A stretch of 48,456 nucleotides of DNA from SIG440 sp045591035. Lineage in GTDB: Bacteria; Bacillota; Clostridia; Monoglobales; Monoglobaceae. The position numbers and the translations under genes were made by a program. Below the pieces are notes generated by a model, which saw only the letters and a program-made list of their open reading frames with translations, had not been told where the DNA came from and searched no databases. Where the stretch lies: NCBI GenBank assembly GCA_045591035.1, contig JAZNSG010000022.1:1-48456 (forward strand), in the 5' to 3' direction. The first letter of the stretch is position 1. Every line of letters begins with the position of its first letter. Below, piece after piece: positions 24,282 through 33,253 of this stretch.

Positions 24282-26171
24282 CTAATCTCTATTTGAAAAA
24301 TAGTCGCCTGAAACTATAATATTGTTAATTTTAAAGATGGTTGAAAGATGTGCGTTTTGCTTTTGGACATATTCTTTTATGTCCGCCGGTGGAGGTGTGT
24401 CAGAGGGAACGTAATACATTTTCTCGTCAAGCCATGCTAAATTCCCAAAACACACAAAGCCCGTTGTGTCCTTATCCAGCACGTCGTTTCCTATGTAGCA
24501 GTTGTTGTTTTCAAGGGCAAATAAGTTTATGATTGTGGGCAGAAAGTCAATTGTCTGGGTGGGCTTTTCAATCTGGGTATTCATATTCTTCTCCGCAAGA
24601 CAAGGAGAATAGATAAATGCGGGAACCTTGTAGAGATTTTCCCCATTCTTGTACTCTTTCAAAATATTTTGGTCAGAAAACCCATAAGCGTAATGGTCAG
24701 TGAAACCTATGATTACCGTATCATCAAGGATGCCATCGGAATCAAGTCTTTCAAGAAGTTGACGGAAGAATTCGTCTGTATCTTTGGCAAGAATAAGGCA
24801 ATTGTTTTTTTCGAGACCAATTTTTGTTTTAATCATTTCGGCATCAATAAGCTCGGGATATTTTGACTTAGCTTCTGCTAACTTGGCATCGTCAAAGGTA
24901 TAGGGAACATGCCCCGAATAAGCTATAACAAAATCAAAAAACGGGCGGTTCTCGGACATTTTTTTGTAAACAGCATCATTCTTCAAGATGTTGCTGTCGG
25001 ACATAGAAGCCTCTACTGTCATACCGAAGTCGGGGAATGAATTGTATGATTCAAAACCAAAGCTGTGGTGCATAATGCCACGGTTATAAAACTCAGATTC
25101 GTTGTAATGGAAGGAGTTTGCTGTGTAGCCTTTGTCCCTAAAAAGATTTGCCATGGAATAGGGATATTGATTTGAGCTGAAGTTGACTGCACTTACTGAG
25201 GTTATCGGATTATAATAGCCGGTATTAAAGGCAAATTCGGAATTAAAGGTGTGTCCCGTACCAAACATTGGCGCATAGAAGTTTGAAAAGTTTATGCCGT
25301 TTTCCATCATATAACAAAGTGTCGGGGTGTATTTTTCGTCAATCATCCAGCTGTCAAGCCCCTCCATCATAACGGCAACTACATTTTTCCCTGCAAAAAG
25401 ACCGCTGTACTCGTTTTGCCCGGGGGTTTGTTTTTCATTGAAAAAGGCGTCCACCTGAGCGTATTCTTCGGGAGTAAAAATCTTTTTCGGGAAAGCTGTA
25501 TTGTACAGGTCACGAAGAACAAACTGATAAAGACCGCAAACATCGAAGCTTTTGTTTACATCTGAAAACTGTTTGTATATTACCCGGGGTCTACGCCAGG
25601 AGTCCCAATCGTCCTGGGATTCATTAAAGGTTTCGGGGTTCATAAAGGTGTTTAGCATAAAAAGAAGAGTCAAAGGAATCAAAGATACCAGCCACCACGC
25701 CTTATGAAGATTTGGTTTTTGCCATTTAACAAGGGCAAAAGCGAGGGAAAACAGAGAGACCGCCATCGATATTAGCAATTTTAAGTCTATATACTTGACC
25801 GCAAAATTTAAATAGTCTGCACCCTCTCCTGCAAGGGCTATACTTTTGAGCCAGAAGAACTGGCCAAAAATTCCAAAGTACACATATTGACACAAGGCAT
25901 AGATTAGGATCAAGCTTGTCCATATGCCATATACAATCTTTCCGATTTTTTTGGGAAGGACAACTACGCAGAAAAACAGCACCAAAAAAATCCATGCAGC
26001 TGAAAACAGCCGGGCCACAGGCTCAACATAAAATTCGGGGTAGGCTTTCGGCCACACAAGATACTTTAGCATAAGGTCAGGTACAATCATTGACAAAGCA
26101 GCAAAAAAGACAAAATAGTACTTTTTTGCAGATTTCAGCATATTCAGAATCGCTTTTTTCAAGGTAATCAC
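24282..26171 (-). CDS. LTA-synthase-like sulfatase-family membrane protein (copy 1)
   Basis: A 629-residue protein. Five hydrophobic segments lie in about the first 180 residues, followed by an extracellular alkaline-phosphatase/sulfatase domain. Catalytic features are VVAVMMEGLDSW (metal-binding Glu), GTGHTFNSEFAFNTGYY (the Thr is the likely nucleophile), YSGHVPYTF and IIGFTDHYAYG (Asp-His). LTA synthases transfer glycerol phosphate from phosphatidylglycerol; this branch may make another polyol-phosphate polymer or modify glycans. It starts at GTG overlapping the stop of copy 2 (GTGA), so translation is coupled. Confidence 0.87.
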   Translation of the reverse strand: MITLKKAILNMLKSAKKYYFVFFAALSMIVPDLMLKYLVWPKAYPEFYVEPVARLFSAAWIFLVLFFCVVVLPKKIGKIVYGIWTSLILIYALCQYVYFGIFGQFFWLKSIALAGEGADYLNFAVKYIDLKLLISMAVSLFSLAFALVKWQKPNLHKAWWLVSLIPLTLLFMLNTFMNPETFNESQDDWDSWRRPRVIYKQFSDVNKSFDVCGLYQFVLRDLYNTAFPKKIFTPEEYAQVDAFFNEKQTPGQNEYSGLFAGKNVVAVMMEGLDSWMIDEKYTPTLCYMMENGINFSNFYAPMFGTGHTFNSEFAFNTGYYNPITSVSAVNFSSNQYPYSMANLFRDKGYTANSFHYNESEFYNRGIMHHSFGFESYNSFPDFGMTVEASMSDSNILKNDAVYKKMSENRPFFDFVIAYSGHVPYTFDDAKLAEAKSKYPELIDAEMIKTKIGLEKNNCLILAKDTDEFFRQLLERLDSDGILDDTVIIGFTDHYAYGFSDQNILKEYKNGENLYKVPAFIYSPCLAEKNMNTQIEKPTQTIDFLPTIINLFALENNNCYIGNDVLDKDTTGFVCFGNLAWLDEKMYYVPSDTPPPADIKEYVQKQNAHLSTIFKINNIIVSGDYFSNRD

Positions 26172-28042
26172 CGTCCCAAATCGGTATTCTTGGCGAAATA
26201 ATCACCAAGGATAACAGTATCGTTTATTTTAAAGCGTTTTAAACGCAGGTCATTTTGCTCTTGAATGTATTTTTTCATTTCTTCGGATAAAGGCTCGTCA
26301 GACTGAACATAGTACATCCTATTATCAAGCCAGGAGGAATCCTCGAAGGCTACGAAACCTGGGTTGTTGTCATCAAGAAGGTCATTACCTATGTAGCAAT
26401 TCTTGTTTTCCAATCCGAAAAGATTAGCAATGGTAGGGAGAAAATCCATAACCTGGGCAGGTTTTGAAATATCCTTGTGCTCAATGCCGGGACTAAAGAT
26501 AAATCCGGGGATTTGAGTTATAAGCGCATCTTTCTTGAAGTCTTTAAGGCGGTCTTCGTCTGAATAACCATAATTATAGTGGTCGGTAAAGGCGACTATA
26601 ACAGTATCTTCAAGAAGCCCATCCGCTTCGAGCCTTTCAAGGAGTATGCGGAAAAATTCGTCGGTATCTTTTGCAAGAAGATAGCAGTTTTGAGTTTCTT
26701 CGTCAAGACTTTCGTCGATAAGCTCAGGGTAGGTTTTTCGGACAAATTTGAGTTTTGCATCATTTCCCGTGAAGGGGAGGTGAGCTGAGTAAGTAATTAC
26801 AAAATCGAAAAAAGGCTCGCCCTTTGTCATTTCCCCAAAAACTTTATCGTCTCTTGCTACGTTGCTGTCCATCATGGAGGCGTATTTTGCCATTCCCAGG
26901 TCAGTAAAGGAGTTATATGCATCATAGCCGAGGCTTTTGTGCATAAGTCCTCTGTTATAAAATTCCGATTCGTTGAAATGGAATGAGTTTGTGGTGTATC
27001 CTGCGTTTTTGAACAGGTTTGCCATGGAATATGGGTATTGGTTTGAAAAATAATTAACAGCACTCACCGAAGTCGTGGGATTGTGATACCCTGTATTAAA
27101 GGAAAACTCTGAGTTGAAGGTGTGTCCCGTACCAAAGGTAGGGGCATGGAGATTTGTGAAGTTTATGCCGTTCTCCATCATATAACAAATGGTGGGTGTA
27201 TATTTTTCGTTTATCATCCAGGTGTCCATGCTCTCCATCATAACGGCAATAACATTTTTGCCTTTAAGAAGGTCGGTGTATTGATTAGGCTCGGGACGGC
27301 CTTTCTCTTTGAAAAATTCGGCGACCTCAGAAAAATCTTCCTGAGAAAACGAATCGTCAGGGAACAGGGTTTTCTTGAGGTCTCTGAATGCGAACTGGTA
27401 TATTCCGCAAACTCCAAGACTTTTGTTTGAGTCGTGGAATTGTTTATAAACAACCGATGGCTTTCGCCAGGAATCCCATTCGTTTTCGGCAATGTTAAAA
27501 ACTTCCGGCTGAAGCAGGATATGAAGTCCGCTTATGAGAGCAACGGGAATAAGAGCCAAAGACCAGAGTTTTTTCCGAAGACGGAGACGTCTCCATTTAA
27601 GAGCTGATAAAATCATTAAAATCAAGGAAACAAAAAATCCCAGAATAAGTGTGGAATCAATGTTTTCAAGGGCATAGCTCAGATAATCGGCGCCCTCTCC
27701 GGCAAGAACAATGCTTTTCAGCCAAAAAAGCTGACCGAATATTTTAAAGTATACATATTGGCAGACAAAATAAATTATAAAAATGCTGTTTGTTATCAGA
27801 TAGAGTATCCGCCCTAATCTTTTTGGCAAAAGAACAGTGCAGACAAAAAGGAAAAGGCCTGTCCATAAAAGAGAAAATCCTGTTGCGATAATGTCAACAT
27901 AAATCTTTGTGAAAATATTTGAACGTGGCAAAATCCGAAGAGTAATATCAGGAATAAGCATGGCAAGTAATGCAAACACAAGATAGTAGTGCTTTCTCGC
28001 AAATTTCAGCACAAGGTTCATTTTTTCTTTCAAAAGAATCAT
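26168..28042 (-). CDS. LTA-synthase-like sulfatase-family membrane protein (copy 2)
   Basis: A 624-residue paralogue of the next gene with the same layout: N-terminal membrane segments, then a sulfatase domain with VIAVMMESMDTW, GTGHTFNSEFSFNTGYHNP, YSAHLPFTG and VAFTDHYNYG. Long identical stretches such as NEKYTPTICYMMENGINF versus its equivalent point to tandem duplication. The start is uncertain: the ATG at 28042 matches the paralogue's N-terminus but sits only about 2 nt from AAGGA; a TTG at 28033 or the ATG at 28021 are alternatives. First gene of the pair. Confidence 0.86.
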   Translation of the reverse strand: MILLKEKMNLVLKFARKHYYLVFALLAMLIPDITLRILPRSNIFTKIYVDIIATGFSLLWTGLFLFVCTVLLPKRLGRILYLITNSIFIIYFVCQYVYFKIFGQLFWLKSIVLAGEGADYLSYALENIDSTLILGFFVSLILMILSALKWRRLRLRKKLWSLALIPVALISGLHILLQPEVFNIAENEWDSWRKPSVVYKQFHDSNKSLGVCGIYQFAFRDLKKTLFPDDSFSQEDFSEVAEFFKEKGRPEPNQYTDLLKGKNVIAVMMESMDTWMINEKYTPTICYMMENGINFTNLHAPTFGTGHTFNSEFSFNTGYHNPTTSVSAVNYFSNQYPYSMANLFKNAGYTTNSFHFNESEFYNRGLMHKSLGYDAYNSFTDLGMAKYASMMDSNVARDDKVFGEMTKGEPFFDFVITYSAHLPFTGNDAKLKFVRKTYPELIDESLDEETQNCYLLAKDTDEFFRILLERLEADGLLEDTVIVAFTDHYNYGYSDEDRLKDFKKDALITQIPGFIFSPGIEHKDISKPAQVMDFLPTIANLFGLENKNCYIGNDLLDDNNPGFVAFEDSSWLDNRMYYVQSDEPLSEEMKKYIQEQNDLRLKRFKINDTVILGDYFAKNTDLGR

Positions 28043-28074
28043 CTTCCTTTTTAAAATAATATGTCTAAAACCAT

Positions 28075-28103
28075 ATTTTAACATATAATGTGAAAAAAAT
28101 CAA
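28075..28103 (-). promoter_or_regulatory. Candidate promoter of the LTA-synthase-like pair
   Basis: On the minus strand TTGATT, 17 bp, TAAAAT. Confidence 0.55.
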
Positions 28104-28164
28104 TAAAGAGGGGCAAAATACCAATGAGAACATAATGCACCGCCTCAGCCTGGCAGAATTTCTA

Positions 28165-28193
28165 TTGACAGAAACAGGCTTAAGTGGTATTAT
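28165..28193 (+). promoter_or_regulatory. Promoter of the aldolase gene
   Basis: TTGACA, 17 bp, TATTAT, about 38 bp upstream of the start. Confidence 0.8.
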
Positions 28194-28230
28194 TATGTTA
28201 GGAAAATAATGATTTGGAGGAATATATTTT

Positions 28231-29094
28231 ATGTTGGTTTCAGCTACTGAAATGTTAAAAAAAGCAAAAGAGGGAAAGTACGCCGTAGGTCAGTTCAACA
28301 TAAACAACCTTGAGTGGACGAAGGCTATTCTTCTTACTGCAGAGGAATGTAAATCACCTGTTATTCTTGGGGTTTCTGAGGGTGCAGGTAAATATATGTG
28401 TGGTTTTAATACTGTTGTGGCTATGGTTAAGGGTATGATTGAAACCCTTAATATAACTGTTCCTGTGGCTATTCACCTTGACCACGGCAGCTACGAAGCC
28501 GCAAAAACAGCTATGGCTGCCGGTTTTTCCTCAATTATGTTTGATGGCTCACATTATGATATTGAAGAAAATGTGGCAAAGACAACTGAACTCGTGAATG
28601 AAGCTCACTCCAAGGGCATTTCAATTGAAGCTGAGGTTGGTGCAATCGGCGGTGAAGAGGATGGTGTTATCGGAGCAGGGGAAGTTGCTGACCCGGCTGA
28701 GTGCAAGATGATTGCTGATTTAGGTGTTGATATTTTGGCTGCCGGTATCGGAAACATACACGGCAAGTACCCTGAAAACTGGAAGGGTCTTAGCTTTGAA
28801 ACACTTGAGAAGATTAGTGAGATTACGAATCCCATGCCCCTTGTTCTTCATGGTGGAACAGGTATCCCTGCGGATATGATTAAAAAGGCAATATCTTTGG
28901 GAGTAAGCAAGATAAACGTTAACACTGAATGTCAGCTTTCTTTTGCAGCGGCGGTGAGAAAGTATATTGAAGCCGGCAAGGATCTTGAAGGCAAAGGCTT
29001 TGACCCAAGAAAGCTTTTGGCTCCCGGCGTTGAAGCTATCAAAGAAACAGTCAAGGAAAAAATGGAGCTGTTTGGTTCGGTAGGCAAGGCTTAA
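28231..29094 (+). CDS. fba: Fructose-bisphosphate aldolase, class II
   Basis: A 287-residue zinc enzyme splitting fructose 1,6-bisphosphate. Metal and catalytic motifs are HLDHG (His82, Asp84, His85), EAEVGAIGGEEDG, GNIHGKYP and LHGGTGIP. YAVGQFNINNLEW at the N-terminus is typical of the Bacillota enzyme, and the length is normal. GGAGG precedes the ATG. Single-gene unit with its own promoter and terminator. Confidence 0.96.
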   Translation: MLVSATEMLKKAKEGKYAVGQFNINNLEWTKAILLTAEECKSPVILGVSEGAGKYMCGFNTVVAMVKGMIETLNITVPVAIHLDHGSYEAAKTAMAAGFSSIMFDGSHYDIEENVAKTTELVNEAHSKGISIEAEVGAIGGEEDGVIGAGEVADPAECKMIADLGVDILAAGIGNIHGKYPENWKGLSFETLEKISEITNPMPLVLHGGTGIPADMIKKAISLGVSKINVNTECQLSFAAAVRKYIEAGKDLEGKGFDPRKLLAPGVEAIKETVKEKMELFGSVGKA

Positions 29095-29192
29095 AAAATA
29101 AAGGGGATGTTAAAATAGTCCCAAGCGCAAAAAGGCAGGATTAAATAAATAATAGCATCACTTTTTGATGACACACTTTTTTAAGAATAATG

Positions 29193-29225
29193 AAAAATCT
29201 CGACTTGTTCGAGATTTTTTGTTTT
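29193..29225 (+). terminator. Terminator of fba
   Basis: AAAAATCTCGA / TCGAGATTTTT with a 5-nt loop and T-run, about 100 bp after the stop codon. Confidence 0.85.
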
Positions 29226-29241
29226 TAAGTCTTTTTGCTAC

Positions 29242-29317
29242 GAATAAACTTTGCCTCTCGACGTACACCAGTACGCCTTCGGGTACCCAAAAGCGTACGC
29301 TTTGGCTCAGTTTATTC
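29242..29317. repeat. GTAC-rich cloverleaf-like palindromic element
   Basis: A 9-bp outer stem GAATAAACT (29242-29250) / AGTTTATTC (29309-29317) encloses CGTAC-ACCA-GTACG (29262-29275), GGGTACCC (29281-29288) and the 14-bp palindrome AAAGCGTACGCTTT (29290-29303). Four GTAC sites lie within 36 bp. It sits between two terminators in a gene-free stretch (29095-29409). It resembles a REP-type or small non-autonomous mobile element. No second copy was noticed in the window. Confidence 0.55.
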
Positions 29318-29345
29318 ATTCTGAATCTATTTTTCCTATCCCTTA

Positions 29346-29384
29346 AAAAACCGAGGCGAGATAGTTATCTCGCCTCGGTTTTGT
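29346..29384 (-). terminator. Terminator of the pyrH-to-rseP block
   Basis: AACCGAGGCGAGATA pairs with TATCTCGCCTCGGTT, with T-runs on both sides; lies just past the rseP stop on the minus strand. Confidence 0.9.
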
Positions 29385-29409
29385 TTTGAGGGTATGAAGT
29401 GTTTAGTTT

Positions 29410-30459
29410 TTAGCCGCCCATATGTTGGGAAATTATTCTTGAGATATCATTCCATGTGGCAAAAACCATAATGCCAAGAAGCAGCACAAGCCCGATAAAA
29501 TGCACAAAGCCTTCCTTTTCGGGAGGGATGGGCTTTCTTCTGATTGCTTCGATGATAACAAAGAAAATTCTTCCGCCGTCAAGTGCGGGAATCGGCAAAA
29601 GATTCATAAGACCGATATTGACCGAAATAAAAGCCGCAAGATACAAAAGATTGAAAAACCCACCTGTTTGTGCGGTAGTGTTCATTGCGTCAACAACCCC
29701 CACCGGACCGGAAACCTCGTTTAGGCTGACATCACCTTTTAGCATCATGCCAAGGGAAACAAAAACGACTTTACCCATCCAGACGGTTTGAAAATAGCTT
29801 TCGTGCAAGAGGTTGAGCAAATTGGCTTTTTCTATCTTTGCGGTGAAACCTACAAGGTATGCAGGAGAGCCATCGCTGTATTGCGCCTCAATCGGCTTGA
29901 AACTGAAGGTATGTTTGGCTTTTCCGCGACGGACAGTTACATGGCTTTCCTTGCCTGAGCAGTCCTGCATAATGAAGTTTATGTCTTTTCGGATGTTTAC
30001 AGATTTATCATTAATGGAGATTATTTCGTCACCGGGCAAAATCTGACCGTAAAGAGCGGATTCTTCCATAACTGTGTCTACCGTAGTTGTGGCGATTCCG
30101 CCATTGGTTGAGGCGGAAACACAAACAAAAATGAAACATATAACAAATCCAAGAAGAATGTTCATTCCTGCACCGGCAGCAAGGATAACAAGCTTTTGAT
30201 ACCAGGGCTTTGCAGAGAAAGAGCCATCACTGTCACTTGCTTCGTCCTCGCCCTCCATGCTGCAAAAACCGCCAACAGGGATGGCTCGGACAGAATATCT
30301 TGTCTCACCAAGTTGCTTTGAAAAGAGCTTTGGCCCCATGCCTATGGCAAACTCGTGCACCTGGACATGAAACAGCTTTGCTGTTAGCAAGTGCCCCGCT
30401 TCGTGGACCAGAATTATAAGTGAAAAAAACAATATAGCAAAAATAATTGTGGATAGCAT
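29410..30459 (-). CDS. rseP: RIP metalloprotease RseP (site-2 protease)
   Basis: A 349-residue intramembrane zinc protease. HEAGH at residues 19-23 lies in the first membrane segment. The PDZ domain is mid-protein (LPGDEIISINDKSV), and the second metal motif is NLLPIPALDGGR. It cleaves anti-sigma factors and signal-peptide remnants in other bacteria; its substrates here are unknown. Last gene of the pyrH-frr-uppS-cdsA-dxr-rseP series, 20 bp after dxr, the standard Bacillota order. Confidence 0.95.
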   Translation of the reverse strand: MLSTIIFAILFFSLIILVHEAGHLLTAKLFHVQVHEFAIGMGPKLFSKQLGETRYSVRAIPVGGFCSMEGEDEASDSDGSFSAKPWYQKLVILAAGAGMNILLGFVICFIFVCVSASTNGGIATTTVDTVMEESALYGQILPGDEIISINDKSVNIRKDINFIMQDCSGKESHVTVRRGKAKHTFSFKPIEAQYSDGSPAYLVGFTAKIEKANLLNLLHESYFQTVWMGKVVFVSLGMMLKGDVSLNEVSGPVGVVDAMNTTAQTGGFFNLLYLAAFISVNIGLMNLLPIPALDGGRIFFVIIEAIRRKPIPPEKEGFVHFIGLVLLLGIMVFATWNDISRIISQHMGG

Positions 30460-30479
30460 TTAATGACCTCGTTATTAAC

Positions 30480-31622
30480 TTATATTTTGTTTTCTGTTCT
30501 TACAAGCTTATCTATGTTTATTATATCCTCAAGGGTGGGATTTGATTTGTTTTTATATTTACTCATTGTGTCTTCAACATATTCCGCAATTTGCAAAAAC
30601 GAAATTTTGTCATAGAGGAACGCTGAAACTGCCACCTCGTTTGCGGCGTTTAAAACTGTAGGCATAATTCCTCCCATTTCACCCGCACTTTTTGCAAGGG
30701 CAAGACAACGGAATGTTTCTTCGTCCGGTTTTGCAAAGGTCATGTTTGCCAAATCCGCAAAGCTTACACCTTTATCAGGTGATGGCAGTCGCTTTGGATA
30801 GGTAAACGCATACTGTATGGGATGCTTCATTGAGGGTAGTGAAAGTTGCGCGATGATGCTTTTGTCGCAAAATTGCACCATTGAATGGATTATACTTTCG
30901 CGATGAACGACCACCTCTATATCCGAAAGAGACAGGTCAAACAGCCATTTTGCCTCCAGCACCTCAAGGCCCTTGTTCATAAGTGTGGCACTGTCTATGG
31001 TGATTTTTGCACCCATTGACCAGTTTGGATGCTTTAACGCCTGTTCTTTTTTGATGCCACCAAGCTCAGCCCTTGTTTTTCCGAAAAACGGTCCACCTGA
31101 CGCTGTCAGGAGAATTTTTTCGACTTCGTTGTGATTGCCACCGTGGAGGGACTGAAAGATTGCCGAATGCTCACTGTCAACCGGAAGAAGTCGGACATTG
31201 TGCTTTTTTATCGCATCTGTGAAAAGTGCACCTGCTGTAACGAGAGTTTCCTTGTTGGCAAGGGCGATGTCCTTGCCCGATTCGATGGCTTTCATTGTAG
31301 GAACAAGCCCTGCAAAGCCGACGATTGAAGAAAGTACCATTTCGGTATCCTCAAAGGTTGCTGCCACGCATAGACCTTCTTCTCCGCAGAGTACGGATGC
31401 ATTAGTATCAGAAAGGCGTGTTTTCAAGTCAGTATATAATTTTTCGTCTGCAACGACAACTATCTTCGGGTTATATTTTCTTGCCTGCTCTTCAAGCAGC
31501 GGAGTGTTTGAGTTTCCGGTAATCGCACAGACGGAGATATCCTTTATTCCTTTTAAATCGTCAACAACCTCCAAAGCTTGTGTGCCGATAGAGCCAGTTG
31601 AACCTAAGATTGATATGTTCAT
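30480..31622 (-). CDS. dxr: 1-deoxy-D-xylulose 5-phosphate reductoisomerase
   Basis: A 380-residue NADPH enzyme making 2-C-methyl-D-erythritol 4-phosphate in the MEP isoprenoid pathway. The N-terminal NADPH loop is ILGSTGSIGTQAL. ALANKETLV, LPVDSEHSAIFQ and TASGGPFFG are the family's catalytic motifs, and KHPNWSMGAKITIDSATLMN binds metal and substrate. AAAGGTGA precedes the ATG. Supplies isoprenoid precursors for UppS in the same operon. Confidence 0.97.
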   Translation of the reverse strand: MNISILGSTGSIGTQALEVVDDLKGIKDISVCAITGNSNTPLLEEQARKYNPKIVVVADEKLYTDLKTRLSDTNASVLCGEEGLCVAATFEDTEMVLSSIVGFAGLVPTMKAIESGKDIALANKETLVTAGALFTDAIKKHNVRLLPVDSEHSAIFQSLHGGNHNEVEKILLTASGGPFFGKTRAELGGIKKEQALKHPNWSMGAKITIDSATLMNKGLEVLEAKWLFDLSLSDIEVVVHRESIIHSMVQFCDKSIIAQLSLPSMKHPIQYAFTYPKRLPSPDKGVSFADLANMTFAKPDEETFRCLALAKSAGEMGGIMPTVLNAANEVAVSAFLYDKISFLQIAEYVEDTMSKYKNKSNPTLEDIINIDKLVRTENKI

Positions 31623-31635
31623 AAATCTTCACCTT

Positions 31636-32451
31636 TCAGATGCCTATTATGGTAAGGTAGATATAAACAAGTGGTGCGATGGCAATTACGCTGTCAAGTC
31701 TGTCCAAAATCCCTCCGTGACCGGGGAAAAGATTGCCATAGTCCTTGATTCCGAATTTGCGCTTTATGATTGATGCGGTAAGGTCGCCAATCTGCGAAAT
31801 TACTGCGCAAAGAATGCCTAAAATGCCAAATCTTATGTAATTTAAATCCGCGTGGAGAAACTTTTCCATGCACAGACCAAACAAAAGAACAATTACCACG
31901 CAACCGACTGTGCCGCCGATTGCTCCCTCGATTGTTTTTTTGGGACTTATTTCAGGACAAAGCTTGTGTTTGCCTAGGAAAAAGCCTGTAAAATATGCAA
32001 ATGTGTCGGTGGAAAAAGCACCAAAAAACGGTAACCAGATGAGAAAGGCTCCGTTTTCGAGATGGTGGATAAGCAAAAGATGAGTAAGGAAATAAGGAAT
32101 GTATATCACACTGAAAATCACTATTGCGGCATCGGTTACTGATACAGTTTTGTGTTGTACCAGCATAATTATAAAAAGTGTGAAGATAAATACATAAATC
32201 AAAAGCTGCCACAACAGAGAAAAATCCCATGCCGGATTAAATGTGGATTTCAGCAGAGGAATAACTATGCCGGCTGCATATCCCACAAGGCAAAGTGCTC
32301 GTTTTTGTGAAAGCTGTGTGGCTTTGTAAAACTCATAAAGACCAATCAGCGAAACCGCTATGATTGCCAGTGTTATAAGGGTGGTGTTTGATAAAAGTAT
32401 CAATACCAGCAGTGGAATAAGAATAATTCCCGTTATAATTCTTGTCTTCAT
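31636..32451 (-). CDS. cdsA: Phosphatidate cytidylyltransferase
   Basis: A 271-residue membrane enzyme forming CDP-diacylglycerol from phosphatidate and CTP. Many hydrophobic segments are visible; the C-terminal family signature is SIIKRKFGIKDYGNLFPGHG followed by GILDRLDS. The ATG at 32451 has GGAGG 6-7 nt upstream; longer readings reach into uppS and were rejected. It lies 52 bp after uppS and 13 bp before dxr. Confidence 0.95.
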   Translation of the reverse strand: MKTRIITGIILIPLLVLILLSNTTLITLAIIAVSLIGLYEFYKATQLSQKRALCLVGYAAGIVIPLLKSTFNPAWDFSLLWQLLIYVFIFTLFIIMLVQHKTVSVTDAAIVIFSVIYIPYFLTHLLLIHHLENGAFLIWLPFFGAFSTDTFAYFTGFFLGKHKLCPEISPKKTIEGAIGGTVGCVVIVLLFGLCMEKFLHADLNYIRFGILGILCAVISQIGDLTASIIKRKFGIKDYGNLFPGHGGILDRLDSVIAIAPLVYIYLTIIGI

Positions 32452-32503
32452 AATTTTCCTCCGTATTGAAAAATAGGCGGATATAAAAATCCGCCCAAAA
32501 AAT

Positions 32504-33247
32504 TTAAACTTTGCCAAAGCGACGGTTGCGCTGTTGGTAGGCAAGAATTGCCCGACGCATATCCTTTTCTGAAAAGTCGGGCCAGTTTATGGCATCAAAC
32601 CAAAATTCAGCATAGGCTGCCTGCCAGAGCAGAAAATTGGAAAGACGAAGTTCTCCGCTTGGTCGAATAATTAAATCAAGTTCGGGAACGTCTTTGGTGT
32701 ACATAAGATTGGACAAAAAGTCCTCAGTGATTTCGTTGGGAGAAATCTGTCCGGATAATGTTTGCTCGGCTGCTTGTTTCGTTGCCTGAACGATTTCGGC
32801 TCTGCCGCCATAGTTGAGCGCAACATTGAGAATCAGCCCCGTGTTGGTTGAGGTGTATTCTTCGGCGTAACGGATTGCCTCTTTTATTTTGTCAGAAAGA
32901 GGAGTCTGGTCGCCAATCACACGCAAAATGACGTTGGTTCCGGCAAACTGTTCTTCAACCTGCTGGAGATAGGTATAGAGAAGCTCCATCAATGCGTCGA
33001 CCTCTTTTTGAGGTCTGTTCCAATTCTCGGTAGAAAAGGCGTAAGCGGTAACGCTTTTTACGCCAATTTTGTTGCAGTACACAACAATTTTCTTCAGGGT
33101 TTCGGCTCCTGCACGATGCCCTGCACTTCGGGGAAGTCCCCTCTTTGCCGCCCATCTGCCGTTTCCGTCCATGATAATTCCGATATGTTTCGGAATGTTT
33201 GTCATATCAAGCTCTTCGGTATGAGACGTCTTCTTTTTAAACCACAT
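32504..33247 (-). CDS. uppS: Isoprenyl (undecaprenyl diphosphate) synthase
   Basis: A 247-residue cis-prenyltransferase making the C55 lipid carrier for cell-wall precursors. Signatures are HIGIIMDGNGRWA (catalytic Asp), HRAGAE, AFSTENWNRP and the C-terminal RPSGELRLSNFLLWQ. Six base pairs separate it from frr. Length and motifs are standard. Confidence 0.97.
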   Translation of the reverse strand: MWFKKKTSHTEELDMTNIPKHIGIIMDGNGRWAAKRGLPRSAGHRAGAETLKKIVVYCNKIGVKSVTAYAFSTENWNRPQKEVDALMELLYTYLQQVEEQFAGTNVILRVIGDQTPLSDKIKEAIRYAEEYTSTNTGLILNVALNYGGRAEIVQATKQAAEQTLSGQISPNEITEDFLSNLMYTKDVPELDLIIRPSGELRLSNFLLWQAAYAEFWFDAINWPDFSEKDMRRAILAYQQRNRRFGKV

Positions 33248-33253
33248 AGAAAA

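Noticed and set aside
31198..31773. 191-codon plus-strand frame across dxr and cdsA
   Set aside because: Antisense shadow of conserved genes; no family features.
32452..32544. Longer N-terminus for CdsA
   Set aside because: Would extend into uppS on the same strand; the ATG at 32451 has a good GGAGG site and a typical membrane start.
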